Assembly: GCA_022561775.1 (NCBI GenBank)
Contig: JADFQO010000014.1
Coordinates: forward strand, 1-63,720
Reading direction: 5' to 3'
From: Myxococcales bacterium
Lineage (GTDB): Bacteria > Myxococcota_A > UBA9160 > SMWR01
Length of the DNA stretch: 63,720 nucleotides
The translations under genes and the position numbers were made by a program. Under the pieces are notes generated by a model that was not told where the DNA came from, ran no database searches, and was given only the letters and a program-made list of their open reading frames with translations. Shown in pieces: positions 43,782 to 53,745 of the stretch; position 1 is the stretch's first letter, and the number at the start of each line of letters is the position of its first letter.

Positions 43782-44575
43782 CGGTGCCAGAATGAACGCG
43801 GCGCCGCACCGCGCGGATGGCGCCAGGAGCGCCTCGAACTCGCGGGGCCGTCCCCAAATTCGGCCCTTTCCAACCGAGCCAGCCTCAAGGCCGTCAGAAG
43901 CCTCACTGCTCGAACGCCCTGGGTTGGCGTCGGGTTGCAAGGTGTCGCGGTAGCGCGGTCGGCTCGCGGTCGGCGGCGGCGGCCTCCCCAGGCAAGGCCA
44001 GCCATGCCCAACGCGAGGAGCACCACCGTATCGGGCTCCGGCACCGCGCTTCCGGACCAGTCCGCGGTGTCCCCACCGGTGTCTGCCATCACGCTAGTGA
44101 GGTCCCCGAAGGTCGCGAAGGTTGCCGTGACCGTACTGCCCGCAATGCTGGCGCCCTCTACAACGGTGTCGTCGTCGTCGACGTCAATCGTGAAACGGAA
44201 CGTTTCACCCGCGTTGAAATCGGTGAATGTCAAGGTGAGCGTCGTGCCGATGACAACATATCCCGTAAAGCCAGTCGCTGTAGCGTCGGCAGGGTTGAAG
44301 GCAAAATCCCAGTCGGCCGGATCGAAAATCGTTCCAATCGATGCGGTTGATAGATCGAATACCACCATGACGATGTCTTCAGTCGAGGTCGCATCGTTGG
44401 TAAGGCGGAAATCGTCAGGCTCGTTGTCGGGATTCGACCCGTCGTCCTCGAAGGTTCCCGAATACGCGACCAGCATTCCCGAAGCGGGTAGCGAGAACAA
44501 ATTGGTCAGCGCCAGCGCGAAGCAGCAGCCCAGCAACCGCAGCAGGCATTGCGCTGAATTCGATCGACTCGCCAT
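43730..44575 (-). CDS. PEP-CTERM protein with an unusual C-terminal extension
   Basis: 281 residues from the ATG at 44575, eight bases after GGGGG. A signal peptide (LLGCCFALALTNLFSLPASG) is followed by a beta-rich, Asp/Thr-rich body with TFTDFNAGETFRFTIDVDDD. The sorting signal SAVPEPDTVVLLALGMAGLA + WGGRRRR is complete by about 43973. Reading continues ~80 residues (ATPCNPTPTQGVRAV...), Arg-rich and without homology, into the convergent SGNH gene. The natural stop was probably lost by mutation or frameshift. The body is a plausible matrix or surface protein. Confidence 0.78.
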   Translation of the reverse strand: MASRSNSAQCLLRLLGCCFALALTNLFSLPASGMLVAYSGTFEDDGSNPDNEPDDFRLTNDATSTEDIVMVVFDLSTASIGTIFDPADWDFAFNPADATATGFTGYVVIGTTLTLTFTDFNAGETFRFTIDVDDDDTVVEGASIAGSTVTATFATFGDLTSVMADTGGDTADWSGSAVPEPDTVVLLALGMAGLAWGGRRRRPRADRATATPCNPTPTQGVRAVRLLTALRLARLERAEFGDGPASSRRSWRHPRGAAPRSFWHRYRGPNAADEMRLVSKP

Positions 44576-44878
44576 GACCGCACCCCCCTTCGCCGGCGCT
44601 GGCACGAGATCTGGGCCCACCTGTAGTACCCGCCGTTATCGGGGGAACACCCAAGCGCCTTGAGCGGCCGCTTCAGGCTTGTGGCGAAAACCATCCATCC
44701 GGCCCGCCGGCGCCGCCTTCGGGGCTGCTGGATCCCGCCGGAAGAAACCGGCTCTCGAGGAGTTGGGGTCCGCGCTGGAGGGCGGCGAATCGGCTGATAC
44801 CCTCCCGGCTCGCACGTCGCTGCGCGCACCCGCCCGCACCCTCGCTCACCGCGGCGCGCAGCGACGAGAGGCGGCTCC

Positions 44879-45253
44879 ATGGAAATCTTCCGCGAGTTCA
44901 CGATCGAAGCCGCGCACCGACTCCCCGGGATGCCGGAAGACCACAAGTGCTTTCGGCTGCACGGTCATTCGTTTCGGATCGAACTCTGGATCGAGGGCGA
45001 ACCCGATGCCGAGACCGGTATGCTGATCGACTTTCTCGATGTGGATCGGGCCTTTCAGCCGCTCTTCGATCGGCTCGACCACCACTACCTGAACGAGATC
45101 GAAGGCCTCGAGAATCCTACCAGCGAAAACCTCTCGCGCTGGTTGTGGGAGCGGGTCGCGCCGGCGATCCGGGGCCTGTCCCGGGTGGTCGTGCGCGAGA
45201 CGTGCGACAGCGGCTGCGTCTACCGTGGGAAAGCGGATCCGATCCCGGGCTGA
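44879..45253 (+). CDS. queD: 6-carboxy-tetrahydropterin synthase (QueD/PTPS family)
   Basis: 124 residues. Signatures: TIEAAHRLPGMPEDHKCFRL, HGHSFRIELWIEGE (zinc His), GMLIDFLDV, LDHHYLNEI, NPTSENLSRWLWERV and a final RETCDSGCVYRG with the catalytic/base residues. It converts 7,8-dihydroneopterin triphosphate to 6-carboxy-tetrahydropterin in queuosine synthesis, completing the link with queA and tgt in the same window. PTPS in folate or biopterin pathways is the alternative. Confidence 0.88.
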   Translation: MEIFREFTIEAAHRLPGMPEDHKCFRLHGHSFRIELWIEGEPDAETGMLIDFLDVDRAFQPLFDRLDHHYLNEIEGLENPTSENLSRWLWERVAPAIRGLSRVVVRETCDSGCVYRGKADPIPG

Positions 45254-45276
45254 GTTCGTAGTGCGCCCCCAAGCGG

Positions 45277-46608
45277 TCAGCGGGTGTTTGGCCGCCGGGG
45301 CGCGCTCGTTTGCGGGCTTCCGAAGACGCCCTCGAGTACCTCGCGCAGCACGGGAAGCGGATCGACCTCGCTGTGTGCGGCGTCCTTGAAATAACCGGTG
45401 TAGACCGCCACGTAATCCCGGTCCGGATTGATCAAGAGGCCCTGCCCCGCCCAGCCTTTCTTGTACAAATCGTTGCCTTCAAAAACGAGGTCCCACAGGT
45501 AGACGTTCTGTTTGGCGCCATCCGGTGGCGGGCGGAAACGGGAATTTGCGAGGATCTCGGGCCTACCGCCGTCAAGAATCAGATCGAGGTAGCGATCCGA
45601 GATGATCTTCTGTTCGGAGACCACCTCGTAGCTCGGGGTAAACAACAGACCAAAACGAGCGACATCGCGCAGCGCTGCGATCAACCCTCCGCTGGTGAGA
45701 GGCACTCCGTAGCGACCCGCAAAGATCGCGGCGTCGGCCTCAGCGCCGATATGCCTCCAGATTTCGCGGGTCAGGGCGTCTTGAAACGGCATTCCGGTGA
45801 TCTTCTCCACCATCCAGCCAAGCAGAAAGGCGTTGATGCCCGAGTAGTCGTAGCCGGTACCCGGCTCGGCCCAGAAGCCGTAATCGAAATCGATCATCAT
45901 CTGGTAGGGATTGTCGGGGCTGTTTTCGGTTCTGAATCCATCGCCCAGCGAGGTCTCGTATTGGTAGTAGCAGGCCTCGAAGTTTTCGTAGTCGTCCGGA
46001 CAATCCACGCCGGACGCCATGTCCAGGAGATCACGCACGCGGATCCCGGCCAGCTGCGAATCCTTCAATTCCGGAACGTAGAATTCAATGGGCTTGGTGA
46101 CGTCCACCAACCCCCGATCCTCCAGGATGGCCACCAGCGTCGACACGAAGATCTTGGTGATCGACCAGTAGATCGGTTTTTGGTACGGCTCCATCCGCGG
46201 ATAGGTCTCGAAGACGATCTTGCCTTTGTGCAAGATCACCAGTCCCATCGTCGTCGAGTCGTCGCTGTGTAGAAAATCCACGTAGCGCATCGTGCCTGCT
46301 GGCGTCTTCACCGGATAATCGGCGATTTCGTCCAGCAAGCGGTATTCAAGCTCTCGGACGGCGCCATCGCGGTACACGGTGACGCTCGGATAGAGCTGTT
46401 GAAGGTTCTTGAAATACCATGCCTGTTGTTCACCGACGACGTCCCACCAGGCGGTGGTGGCCGTTGGGAGAGCGCGGTGCCAGCGAAAGGTCTCAGCGAC
46501 GCTGGATGCGGGCTCGAAGGACTCCCGCTCGAAGCCCGACTCGGCGTTCACGCAACCCGTCAGGAGCATCGCGACCCATGCTGCGAAGAGGGCGACTCGA
46601 TGATTCAT
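45277..46608 (-). CDS. Serine beta-lactamase-fold hydrolase, lipoprotein
   Basis: 443 residues from the ATG at 46608. Lipoprotein signal ends in AMLLTGC. The penicillin-binding fold shows PIYWSITKIFVSTLVAILED, where SITK is the S-x-x-K nucleophile, then IRVRDLLDMASGVDC and GYDYSGINAFLLGWMVEKIT (YxN). It is a class C beta-lactamase-like esterase or peptidase acting outside the cytoplasm, with unknown substrate. It is divergent from the aldehyde dehydrogenase gene. Confidence 0.85.
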   Translation of the reverse strand: MNHRVALFAAWVAMLLTGCVNAESGFERESFEPASSVAETFRWHRALPTATTAWWDVVGEQQAWYFKNLQQLYPSVTVYRDGAVRELEYRLLDEIADYPVKTPAGTMRYVDFLHSDDSTTMGLVILHKGKIVFETYPRMEPYQKPIYWSITKIFVSTLVAILEDRGLVDVTKPIEFYVPELKDSQLAGIRVRDLLDMASGVDCPDDYENFEACYYQYETSLGDGFRTENSPDNPYQMMIDFDYGFWAEPGTGYDYSGINAFLLGWMVEKITGMPFQDALTREIWRHIGAEADAAIFAGRYGVPLTSGGLIAALRDVARFGLLFTPSYEVVSEQKIISDRYLDLILDGGRPEILANSRFRPPPDGAKQNVYLWDLVFEGNDLYKKGWAGQGLLINPDRDYVAVYTGYFKDAAHSEVDPLPVLREVLEGVFGSPQTSAPRRPNTR

Positions 46609-46727
46609 GATCCCTACCAATTGCGTCCGCGCGCGGGAGTATCCCGGGGCGAGCCGGATTCCGCAATCGCTACGGACTCGTTGGGGTCTGATGTAGGATG
46701 CGTCGAACGAATGCAAGAGGGCACGCG

Positions 46728-48347
46728 ATGGGCACGCTCGACCACGAGACCGTGGGCCCGTACCGCGCGAAAGAGCAGCCGATTTCCACCATCGACTGCG
46801 TCGACCCCGCCGGCCGGAGACCCCTGGGCCAGGTAAAGGTGGACTCGCCGGAGGCCGTCGCCCGGGCGCTCGAAGGGGCGCGTGCCGCGCAACGCGTTTG
46901 GGGCCGGACGAGCCTCGCCACGCGCAGGCAGGTTCTGCAGCGGCTTCTCGAATTCATCCTCGAGCATGCGAACGAGATCTGTAACGCGGTGGTGGCCGAC
47001 ACCGGAAAGACGCGTGAGAACGCGATGCTCGGAGAAATCTGGCCCGTCTGCGAAAAGTTGCGTTGGACGATTCGAAATGGCGAGAGACACCTTCGGCCCG
47101 AGCGGGTTTCGTCGGGTCTCATGCTTCACAAAAAAGCCGTGATCGAATTCCACCCACTCGGTGTGATCGGGGTCATCTGCCCCTGGAACTACCCCTTCCA
47201 GAACATTCTCGGGCCCACGATTCCAGCGCTGATGGCCGGCAATGCGGTCGTCGTCAAGGCCTCCGAATGGAGCGCCTGGTCTTCGCTCTATTTTCAACAG
47301 ATCTTCGATCAGGTGCTTTCCGCTGCGGGCTTTTCGCCGGACCTCGTGAAGATCGTGAACGGTTACGCGGCGACCGGCAAGGCGCTCGTATCCTCGGGTG
47401 TGGATTCGCTGCTGTTTACCGGCTCGGTGGAAAATGGTCGCCGCGTACTCGAAGAATGCGCCCGGAACCTCACGCCCGTGATCCTCGAACTCGGCGGCAA
47501 GGACCCGATGATCATCTGCGACGATGCAGACCTCGACCAATCCGTTCATGCGGCTGTCAATGGCGTCTTCATCAACGCGGGGCAGAACTGCATGTCGGCG
47601 GAGCGCTTGCTCGTCTTCGACGGCGTATTCGATGAATTTCGCGATCGCGTCGTCCGGCTCACGCGGGGTCTTCGCCAGGGCGCATCGAGTGAGAACGAGT
47701 TGGTCGATGTCGGTGCCATCGCTTCCCCGATTCAACTGGATCGGATCGAGCGCATGGTCAACGAGGCCGTCACCGGCGGCGCACGGGTGCTGATCGGTGG
47801 AAAACGCACGCTCAGCGAGCGCGGCCAATACTTCGAACCGACGATTCTCACCGATGTGACGCCAACGATGGCGATCATGCAGGAGGAATTGTTCGGCCCC
47901 GTCATGATCCTCCATCGCGTCCACGATGAAGAAGAAGCCGTGCGTATTGCGAACGGAACCCGTTTTGGCCTCTCATCCACGGTCATGAGCAGAAATTCGA
48001 AACGCGCTCAGCGGATTGCAGAACAGATCATCGCGGGTAGCACCTGCATCAACGACTTTGGTCTTTGCTATATGGTCCAGGATCTTCCCTTCGGCGGAGC
48101 CAAGAGTTCCGGATTCGGACGAATCAACGGACGCGATGGCCTGCGGGCTTGCACGAACATCAAGGCCACGCTCTCGGATCGTCTGCCGATGCATCGGGCC
48201 AATCGGCTCTTCCCGGTGCGCCAGGGGGATTACGATCTGGCTCTCAATACGATTCGACTGCTCTACGGCAAGCGGATCGCAGGCCGCGTTTCTGCGCTGG
48301 CTGAAATCGCCAAGCACACCCTCACGCGATGGCGCCACCGCCCCTGA
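46728..48347 (+). CDS. Aldehyde dehydrogenase
   Basis: 539 residues from the ATG at 46728 (AAGAGGG upstream); an earlier start at 46698 is possible. Signatures: GVIGVICPWNYPFQNILGPT, LLFTGSVENGRRVLEECARN, PVILELGGKDPMIICDDADL (Glu general base) and FINAGQNCMSAERLLVF (nucleophile Cys). The tail beyond ~500 (RLFPVRQGDYDLALNTIRLL) is longer than in most members. The next gene overlaps it by 19 bp; together they would oxidise an alcohol to an acid. Confidence 0.92.
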   Translation: MGTLDHETVGPYRAKEQPISTIDCVDPAGRRPLGQVKVDSPEAVARALEGARAAQRVWGRTSLATRRQVLQRLLEFILEHANEICNAVVADTGKTRENAMLGEIWPVCEKLRWTIRNGERHLRPERVSSGLMLHKKAVIEFHPLGVIGVICPWNYPFQNILGPTIPALMAGNAVVVKASEWSAWSSLYFQQIFDQVLSAAGFSPDLVKIVNGYAATGKALVSSGVDSLLFTGSVENGRRVLEECARNLTPVILELGGKDPMIICDDADLDQSVHAAVNGVFINAGQNCMSAERLLVFDGVFDEFRDRVVRLTRGLRQGASSENELVDVGAIASPIQLDRIERMVNEAVTGGARVLIGGKRTLSERGQYFEPTILTDVTPTMAIMQEELFGPVMILHRVHDEEEAVRIANGTRFGLSSTVMSRNSKRAQRIAEQIIAGSTCINDFGLCYMVQDLPFGGAKSSGFGRINGRDGLRACTNIKATLSDRLPMHRANRLFPVRQGDYDLALNTIRLLYGKRIAGRVSALAEIAKHTLTRWRHRP

Positions 48348-49939
48348 TGCCGGGGCATGACTACGACTATGTCGTCGTCGGTGGCGGATCGGCGGGGTGC
48401 ATCGCGGCGGCTGAGCTCGCTGAGGATTCACAGGTATCGGTGTTGCTCCTCGAATGCGGCGAGCCGGCCGAGAACAACCCAGAAACACTACGCGCCGATG
48501 GTTACAAGGACGCCTTCGCGAACGATCGGCTGCTCTGGGAGCGGTTTTCGATCCCTCAGCGCGGTTGCGGCGGGCGGCGCATCTTCATGGGCTCCGGCCG
48601 GGGCCTGGGCGGAAGCGGTTCCGTCAATGGAATGGTCTATACGCGCGGAGCGCGGGAGGATTTCTCCGAGTGGCCGGAGGGTTGGCACTGGGACGATCTG
48701 GAGCCGCATTTTCAAGCCTTGGAGGACAGGCTCGGGATCCGGCGCAGAGCGGAGACCGAATTCACAGAAGCTTGTATTGCCGCCGCGGAGGCCGCCGGAT
48801 TTCGCCGCAAGCTGGATCTCAACGATGGCGATCTATCCGGTGTCCTCGGCTACGAGTGGATGAACTACGAGCGCGATACGCGGCGCAGTTCGTATGTCGC
48901 CTTCCTGAAGGACCGACCGCGTAACAATCTGGTCATCGAAGCCGGCGCCCGCGCGCGACGGATCGTGGTGGACGAACAGATGCGTGTCGTCGCGATCGAA
49001 TACGAGCGGAAAGGCGCGACGCTCTCGGTGCGCATCCAACACGAGCTGCTCCTTTGCGCGGGCGCCCTCGAGACCCCCAAGCTTCTGATGCTTTCGGGGA
49101 TCGGGCCGCGCGAGGAGATCGAATCGCACGGCATCCCCTTGGTGCTGGATGTTCCGAGCATCGGTCGGAACCTGCACGATCATCCAAACGTAACGCTCTT
49201 TTTTCACGGCAAGCGCCCGGTGGACTGCAATCATCCTCAGCTCTACGGTTTCCACCGTGCTAACCTCGACTCGGACCTACCCGTCGGACAGAGCGATACC
49301 TGCTACGTCTTCTATCCCGCGCGCTCGTCGCTTCGCGAGGCCATGCTGCGACTATTACCCGGAATTCTCCTGCCTCGTTTTCTCTACGAAATCCGCGCTC
49401 TTCGCTTCGGAATTCGGGCCTTGGTCAAATTTGCATTCGCACTTCCTCCGCTCCGCAAGTTTGTCGAACGCCTGTACGGAATCGTGCTGATCCTCGGAAA
49501 GCCCCGCAGTCGAGGTCGCCTTGGATTGGCCTCGACAGACGTTCGCGAACCGGCGCGATTGGATCCGGCCTATTTCGAAGATCCGGTCGATATCGAGACC
49601 ATGGTGCGCGGGGTCGAGCTGGCACGGCAGATTGGCAGGGCGGAGCCGCTGACCGCGTGGGGAAACGCAGAGCTGACACCGGGGAAGCGGAACGCTTCGC
49701 GAACCAAGATCGCACGCTGGATCGCGAGAAACGCGATGGCGACGTACCACTTCGCGGGCACCTGTCGGATGGGAAGCGATCCGAATGCAGTCGTCGATCC
49801 TTTTCTGCGCGTGCGTGGCATCGGGGGCCTGCGAGTCGCTGACGCGTCCGTAATCCCGACGGCACCCGTCGCCGCGCTGAACGCTCCGGCCATGCTGATC
49901 GGTTATCGCGCAGCCCAGTTCATTCGCGCAAAGCCATAG
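48329..49939 (+). CDS. GMC-family FAD alcohol oxidoreductase
   Basis: 536 residues. FAD site YDYVVVGGGSAGCIAAAELA, then GRGLGGSGSVNGMVYTRGA, LLLCAGALETPKLLMLSGIG (GMC signature 2) and the C-terminal TYHFAGTCRMGSDPNAVVDP with the catalytic His and NAPAMLIG with the Asn partner. It resembles choline and other alcohol dehydrogenases. The overlap with the aldehyde dehydrogenase indicates one operon for alcohol-to-acid oxidation. The substrate is open. Confidence 0.92.
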   Translation: MAPPPLMPGHDYDYVVVGGGSAGCIAAAELAEDSQVSVLLLECGEPAENNPETLRADGYKDAFANDRLLWERFSIPQRGCGGRRIFMGSGRGLGGSGSVNGMVYTRGAREDFSEWPEGWHWDDLEPHFQALEDRLGIRRRAETEFTEACIAAAEAAGFRRKLDLNDGDLSGVLGYEWMNYERDTRRSSYVAFLKDRPRNNLVIEAGARARRIVVDEQMRVVAIEYERKGATLSVRIQHELLLCAGALETPKLLMLSGIGPREEIESHGIPLVLDVPSIGRNLHDHPNVTLFFHGKRPVDCNHPQLYGFHRANLDSDLPVGQSDTCYVFYPARSSLREAMLRLLPGILLPRFLYEIRALRFGIRALVKFAFALPPLRKFVERLYGIVLILGKPRSRGRLGLASTDVREPARLDPAYFEDPVDIETMVRGVELARQIGRAEPLTAWGNAELTPGKRNASRTKIARWIARNAMATYHFAGTCRMGSDPNAVVDPFLRVRGIGGLRVADASVIPTAPVAALNAPAMLIGYRAAQFIRAKP

Positions 49940-50108
49940 CCGAGCACTGATGCGCGCCCGCTCACCTCTGGCTGGTCAAGGAAGGTTGGAATGCGCTACC
50001 CCTGGTTCGGAAGGCCTCCGGACCGCCAAAGTCTCGCGGAACCGGCTCCGGATCAAGCTAAATTGGTCGGCCTGAGCTGTCCGGCACTCGCGGCGCCAGA
50101 GGAGGCCC

Positions 50109-51965
50109 ATGCGTATTCACTCTCGCTACAACCAATTTGTGCTGTCTGCGGTACTCGGAGCTTCACTGCTCCTATCAACCGCCTGCACGCATGGATTCGC
50201 GCCTACGCCCAAACCAGATGGGACGCAGAAATCCATTGAGAATGGGGCGCAGAAATTCATCGAGGCTGCGAACGCCCGGCTTTCTCCTCTCGGTGTCCGC
50301 GCGGCGCGCGCGGAATGGGTCAAAGCGAACTTCATCACCGCCGATACCGAGATGATCGCCGCCGAGGCGTACGAAAATTATCTGATCGAAAGCGTCGAAT
50401 TCGCCAAGCAGGCCTCGCAATTTGACGGCCTCGAACTCGCTGCGAGCACCCGTCGCCAGCTGGAGATCCTCAAACGTGCGATCACGATGCCCGCTCCCGC
50501 CGACCGCGCGCTCACCCAGGAACTCACCCAGATTGCCACGAGAATGGACAGCAATTACGGCAAGGCACAATATTGCCCGGAGGGCGTCGACGGCGACGAT
50601 TGTCTCGACATCATCGAAATTCGCGCGATCCACACCGAGAGTCGCGACCCCGATGCCTTGCTCGACGTCTGGGTCGGTTGGCGCACCACTTCACCTGCAA
50701 TTCGCGACGACTACCGGCGCTTCGTCGAGCTGACCAATCAGGGCGCGGTAGAGCTGGGGTACCCGGACACCGGCGCACTCTGGCGCTCGAACTACGACAT
50801 GTCTCCGGATGCGTTCGCGACCGAGGTCGACCGGCTCTGGGCCCAGGTACTGCCCCTCTACCAGTCGCTCCACTGTTACGTCCGCGCGAAATTGTCCGAG
50901 TTCTACGGCGAGGATCGGGTGCCCCTCGATGCGCCGATCCCGGCGCACCTGCTCGGTAACATGTGGGCTCAGCAGTGGAGCAACATCTACGATCTGGTGG
51001 CGCCAGAGGGCGCTGATCCGGGTTACGACCTGACGGTATTGCTCGAAGAGGCCGGCTACGGACCACTGAAACTGGTTGAGTCCGGCGAGAACTTCTTCAG
51101 CTCTCTCGGTTTCGACCCCCTGCCGGAAAGCTTCTGGGAGCGCTCGCTGTTCACCAAACCTCGGGATCGCGAAGTGGTCTGTCACGCGAGTGCCTGGGAT
51201 GTGGACGATGGCGACGACCTTCGGATCAAGATGTGTATCGAGGTCAACGCCGAAGACTTCCGGACGATCCACCACGAGTTGGGTCACAACTACTATCAGC
51301 GCGCCTACAAGGAGCAACCCTATATTTTCCGCGGCAGTGCGAACGATGGATTTCACGAGGCGATTGGCGATGCGATTGCGCTCTCCGTGACGCCGGCCTA
51401 TCTCGTCGAACTCGGCCTGCTCGATCGCGAGCCGCCCCCGTCAAAGGACATCGGTTTGTTGCTGCGCGATGCGCTCGACAAGGTGGCCTTCTTGCCCTTC
51501 GGGCTTCTCGTCGATCGTTGGCGCTGGGGTGTCTTCGCGGGAGAGATTTCGAGCGACGAATACAACGCCGGTTGGTGGGCTCTGCGGGAGAAATATCAGG
51601 GGATTCGCCCGCCCAACGAACGCACCGAAGATCTCTTCGACCCGGGAGCCAAGTACCATATCCCCGGAAATACGCCCTACAGCCGCTATTTCCTCGCTCA
51701 CATCCTGCAGTTCCAGTTTCACCGGGCGATGTGCAAGATTGCGGGCTACCAGGGGCCGCTCAACCGCTGCACGATCTACGGCAGCGAGGAAGCCGGTCGC
51801 AGGTTGAACGAAATGCTCGAAATGGGCATGAGCCGACCGTGGCCCGATGCGCTCGAAGCGCTCACCGGCGAGCGCGAGCTCGACGCCACCGCGATTCGGG
51901 ATTACTTCGCCCCGCTACAAGTCTGGCTCAACGAGCAGAACGCGGGCCGGACCTGTGGCTGGTAG
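50109..51965 (+). CDS. M2-family (angiotensin-converting enzyme-like) metallopeptidase, lipoprotein
   Basis: 618 residues. The signal AVLGASLLLSTAC is a probable lipobox. The mature protein is the helical M2 fold: WKTTSP-like region RTTSPAIRDDYRRFVELTNQ, PAHLLGNMWAQQWSNIYDLV, and the zinc site FRTIHHELGHNYYQRAY with HExxH, followed by FHEAIGDAIALSVTPAYL (third ligand Glu). It is a dipeptidyl carboxypeptidase in peptide degradation. It is convergent with the M28 peptidase gene, ten bases apart. Confidence 0.9.
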   Translation: MRIHSRYNQFVLSAVLGASLLLSTACTHGFAPTPKPDGTQKSIENGAQKFIEAANARLSPLGVRAARAEWVKANFITADTEMIAAEAYENYLIESVEFAKQASQFDGLELAASTRRQLEILKRAITMPAPADRALTQELTQIATRMDSNYGKAQYCPEGVDGDDCLDIIEIRAIHTESRDPDALLDVWVGWRTTSPAIRDDYRRFVELTNQGAVELGYPDTGALWRSNYDMSPDAFATEVDRLWAQVLPLYQSLHCYVRAKLSEFYGEDRVPLDAPIPAHLLGNMWAQQWSNIYDLVAPEGADPGYDLTVLLEEAGYGPLKLVESGENFFSSLGFDPLPESFWERSLFTKPRDREVVCHASAWDVDDGDDLRIKMCIEVNAEDFRTIHHELGHNYYQRAYKEQPYIFRGSANDGFHEAIGDAIALSVTPAYLVELGLLDREPPPSKDIGLLLRDALDKVAFLPFGLLVDRWRWGVFAGEISSDEYNAGWWALREKYQGIRPPNERTEDLFDPGAKYHIPGNTPYSRYFLAHILQFQFHRAMCKIAGYQGPLNRCTIYGSEEAGRRLNEMLEMGMSRPWPDALEALTGERELDATAIRDYFAPLQVWLNEQNAGRTCGW

Positions 51966-51974
51966 GAAGTCGAT

Positions 51975-53672
51975 CTATCGGTCGCGCACCGCCTCGAGTG
52001 CTGCCTTGCGCACCGCCTCAAACTCGTCGCCCGCAAGCCAGCTTGGCATCGCTTCGGCATTGGCGACCCCAAGGCCAACCCAGAAACCGAGCGTCGCATC
52101 TTCGATCATTCCCTCGAAGTTCCAACTGTCGTCGATCTCGTCACTCGGCTGGTGATAGCGGACCTCTTCGTAGCGCTCGAGCTGCTGCTCTCCCCAGCCG
52201 ACCGGGCGGCCAATGAAATCGGTGCCGGCCTCGAGGAATGCCGCGGGAACGCCGATGTTTGCGAAACTGAACTGATCGGAACGGTAATAATAGCCCCGAT
52301 CGGGAAACTGATCGGGTTTTACCACTCGCCCCTGGCTGGCGGCAATGCGTTCGACCACCGCGTCGAGCGATGACTTGCCGAGCCCGATGAAAGTGATGTC
52401 CCTGGTCTTGCCCCAGATGTTTCCAGTGTCATAGTTGATGTTTGCCGCGATCTTGCCGGGAGCATAGGTTGGGTGCGCGGCATAGTACTCTGAGCCCAAC
52501 AATCCCTGCTCTTCGGCCGCGACAAACAGGAAAAGGAGCGACCGCCGAGGCGCAACCGGAAGCGCCTGAAACGCAGCGGCAATCGCGAGAACCTGCGCGA
52601 CCCCTGCCGCATTGTCGAGTGCGCCGTTGTAGATCCGGTCACCCGACGCATCGGGGGTGCCGATGCCCAGATGATCGTGGTGAGCGGTGTAGATCACGAC
52701 CTCATCGCTCAAAGCGGGATCACTGCCCGGCAACCGACCCATCACGTTGGCGGTGCGAACCTGCGCCAGGGTGTTCTGAAGCGTCAGCGAGGTCGTCACG
52801 CCCAGAGACACCGGCTGGAAATCGCGGCTCTTCGCCAATTCGACGAGTTCCGCAAGATCCCGACCCGCGATTCGAACGAGCTCGACCGCCGCGTCTTCGG
52901 TGACCCACGCCGCGATCTCGAGACGCGCCTCGTCCTCTGCCGGCAATTCGAACTGCTCGCCCGACCACGAGGTCTGCACGACCTGCCACGGATAACCCGC
53001 CGACGGGATCGTGTGAATGATGATCGCGCCGACCGCGCCCCGCTGAGCCGCCGTCGCGTACTTGTAATCCCATCGACCGTAGTAGAGCCGGGTGTCTCCG
53101 GCGAACAACTCGGGATCCCAATCCGGGTCGTTGTTCACGATCAACAGGACTTTGCCGCTCAGGTCTTGTCCCTTGAAATCATTCCACGAGTACTCGGGTG
53201 CGTCGATTCCGTAGCCGACGAAGACGACTTCTGCAGCGTCGATTTTCGAGAGTGCACGCTGTACGCCGCTCGCTGCGATGAATTGGTCCCAGTGCTCGAG
53301 CGTGAGCGTCTCCGCACCGCGCTGGAAAGACCAGCGTCCGGGTATTTTTGCAGTGATGCCGACGATGTCGAACTGCTGTAGCCAACTTCCATCCGGGCCC
53401 CCGGGCTGCAATTCCATCTCAGCGAGCTGATCCGCGAGATATTGCTGCGTGCGCCGATCCGCGGCCGTCGCCGGCCCCCTCCCCTCGTATTCATCGCTGG
53501 CAAGCGTCTCGATGTGGCCGGACAATCGCGCCGCGGTGATCCGAGCAACAGCGGCCTGGCCGTCTTGCGAAAGCGGGCTCGGATCCAGCGCGTGCGGACA
53601 TCCCGCAAGGAGCAGAAATCCGAAATACGCCCCAATGCGTTGGAAGACTATGCCCGATCGCGTGTGCGGCAT
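51975..53672 (-). CDS. M28-family aminopeptidase, lipoprotein
   Basis: 565 residues from the ATG at 53672; ATG 53702 is possible. Lipobox FLLLAGC. A PA-type insert domain (VGAIIIHTIPSAGYPWQVVQ) precedes the catalytic M28 domain: IYTAHHDHLGIG, GALDNAAGVAQVLAIA, FLFVAAEEQGLLGSEYYAAH give the two-zinc site and the general base Glu. YHQPSDEID supplies the last His region. It is an exported zinc aminopeptidase. Paired with the M2 enzyme it suggests peptide feeding. Confidence 0.92.
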   Translation of the reverse strand: MPHTRSGIVFQRIGAYFGFLLLAGCPHALDPSPLSQDGQAAVARITAARLSGHIETLASDEYEGRGPATAADRRTQQYLADQLAEMELQPGGPDGSWLQQFDIVGITAKIPGRWSFQRGAETLTLEHWDQFIAASGVQRALSKIDAAEVVFVGYGIDAPEYSWNDFKGQDLSGKVLLIVNNDPDWDPELFAGDTRLYYGRWDYKYATAAQRGAVGAIIIHTIPSAGYPWQVVQTSWSGEQFELPAEDEARLEIAAWVTEDAAVELVRIAGRDLAELVELAKSRDFQPVSLGVTTSLTLQNTLAQVRTANVMGRLPGSDPALSDEVVIYTAHHDHLGIGTPDASGDRIYNGALDNAAGVAQVLAIAAAFQALPVAPRRSLLFLFVAAEEQGLLGSEYYAAHPTYAPGKIAANINYDTGNIWGKTRDITFIGLGKSSLDAVVERIAASQGRVVKPDQFPDRGYYYRSDQFSFANIGVPAAFLEAGTDFIGRPVGWGEQQLERYEEVRYHQPSDEIDDSWNFEGMIEDATLGFWVGLGVANAEAMPSWLAGDEFEAVRKAALEAVRDR

Positions 53673-53745
53673 CCGGCACCCCCGTTTGAATCTCCGAGCC
53701 ATCCGAATCGTACAATCGCTCGGCCTGCTCCAAGGTTGATCGCAG

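Noticed and set aside
52671-53381. 236-residue plus-strand frame opposite the M28 peptidase
   Set aside because: It is antisense to conserved zinc-site codons and has no homology.
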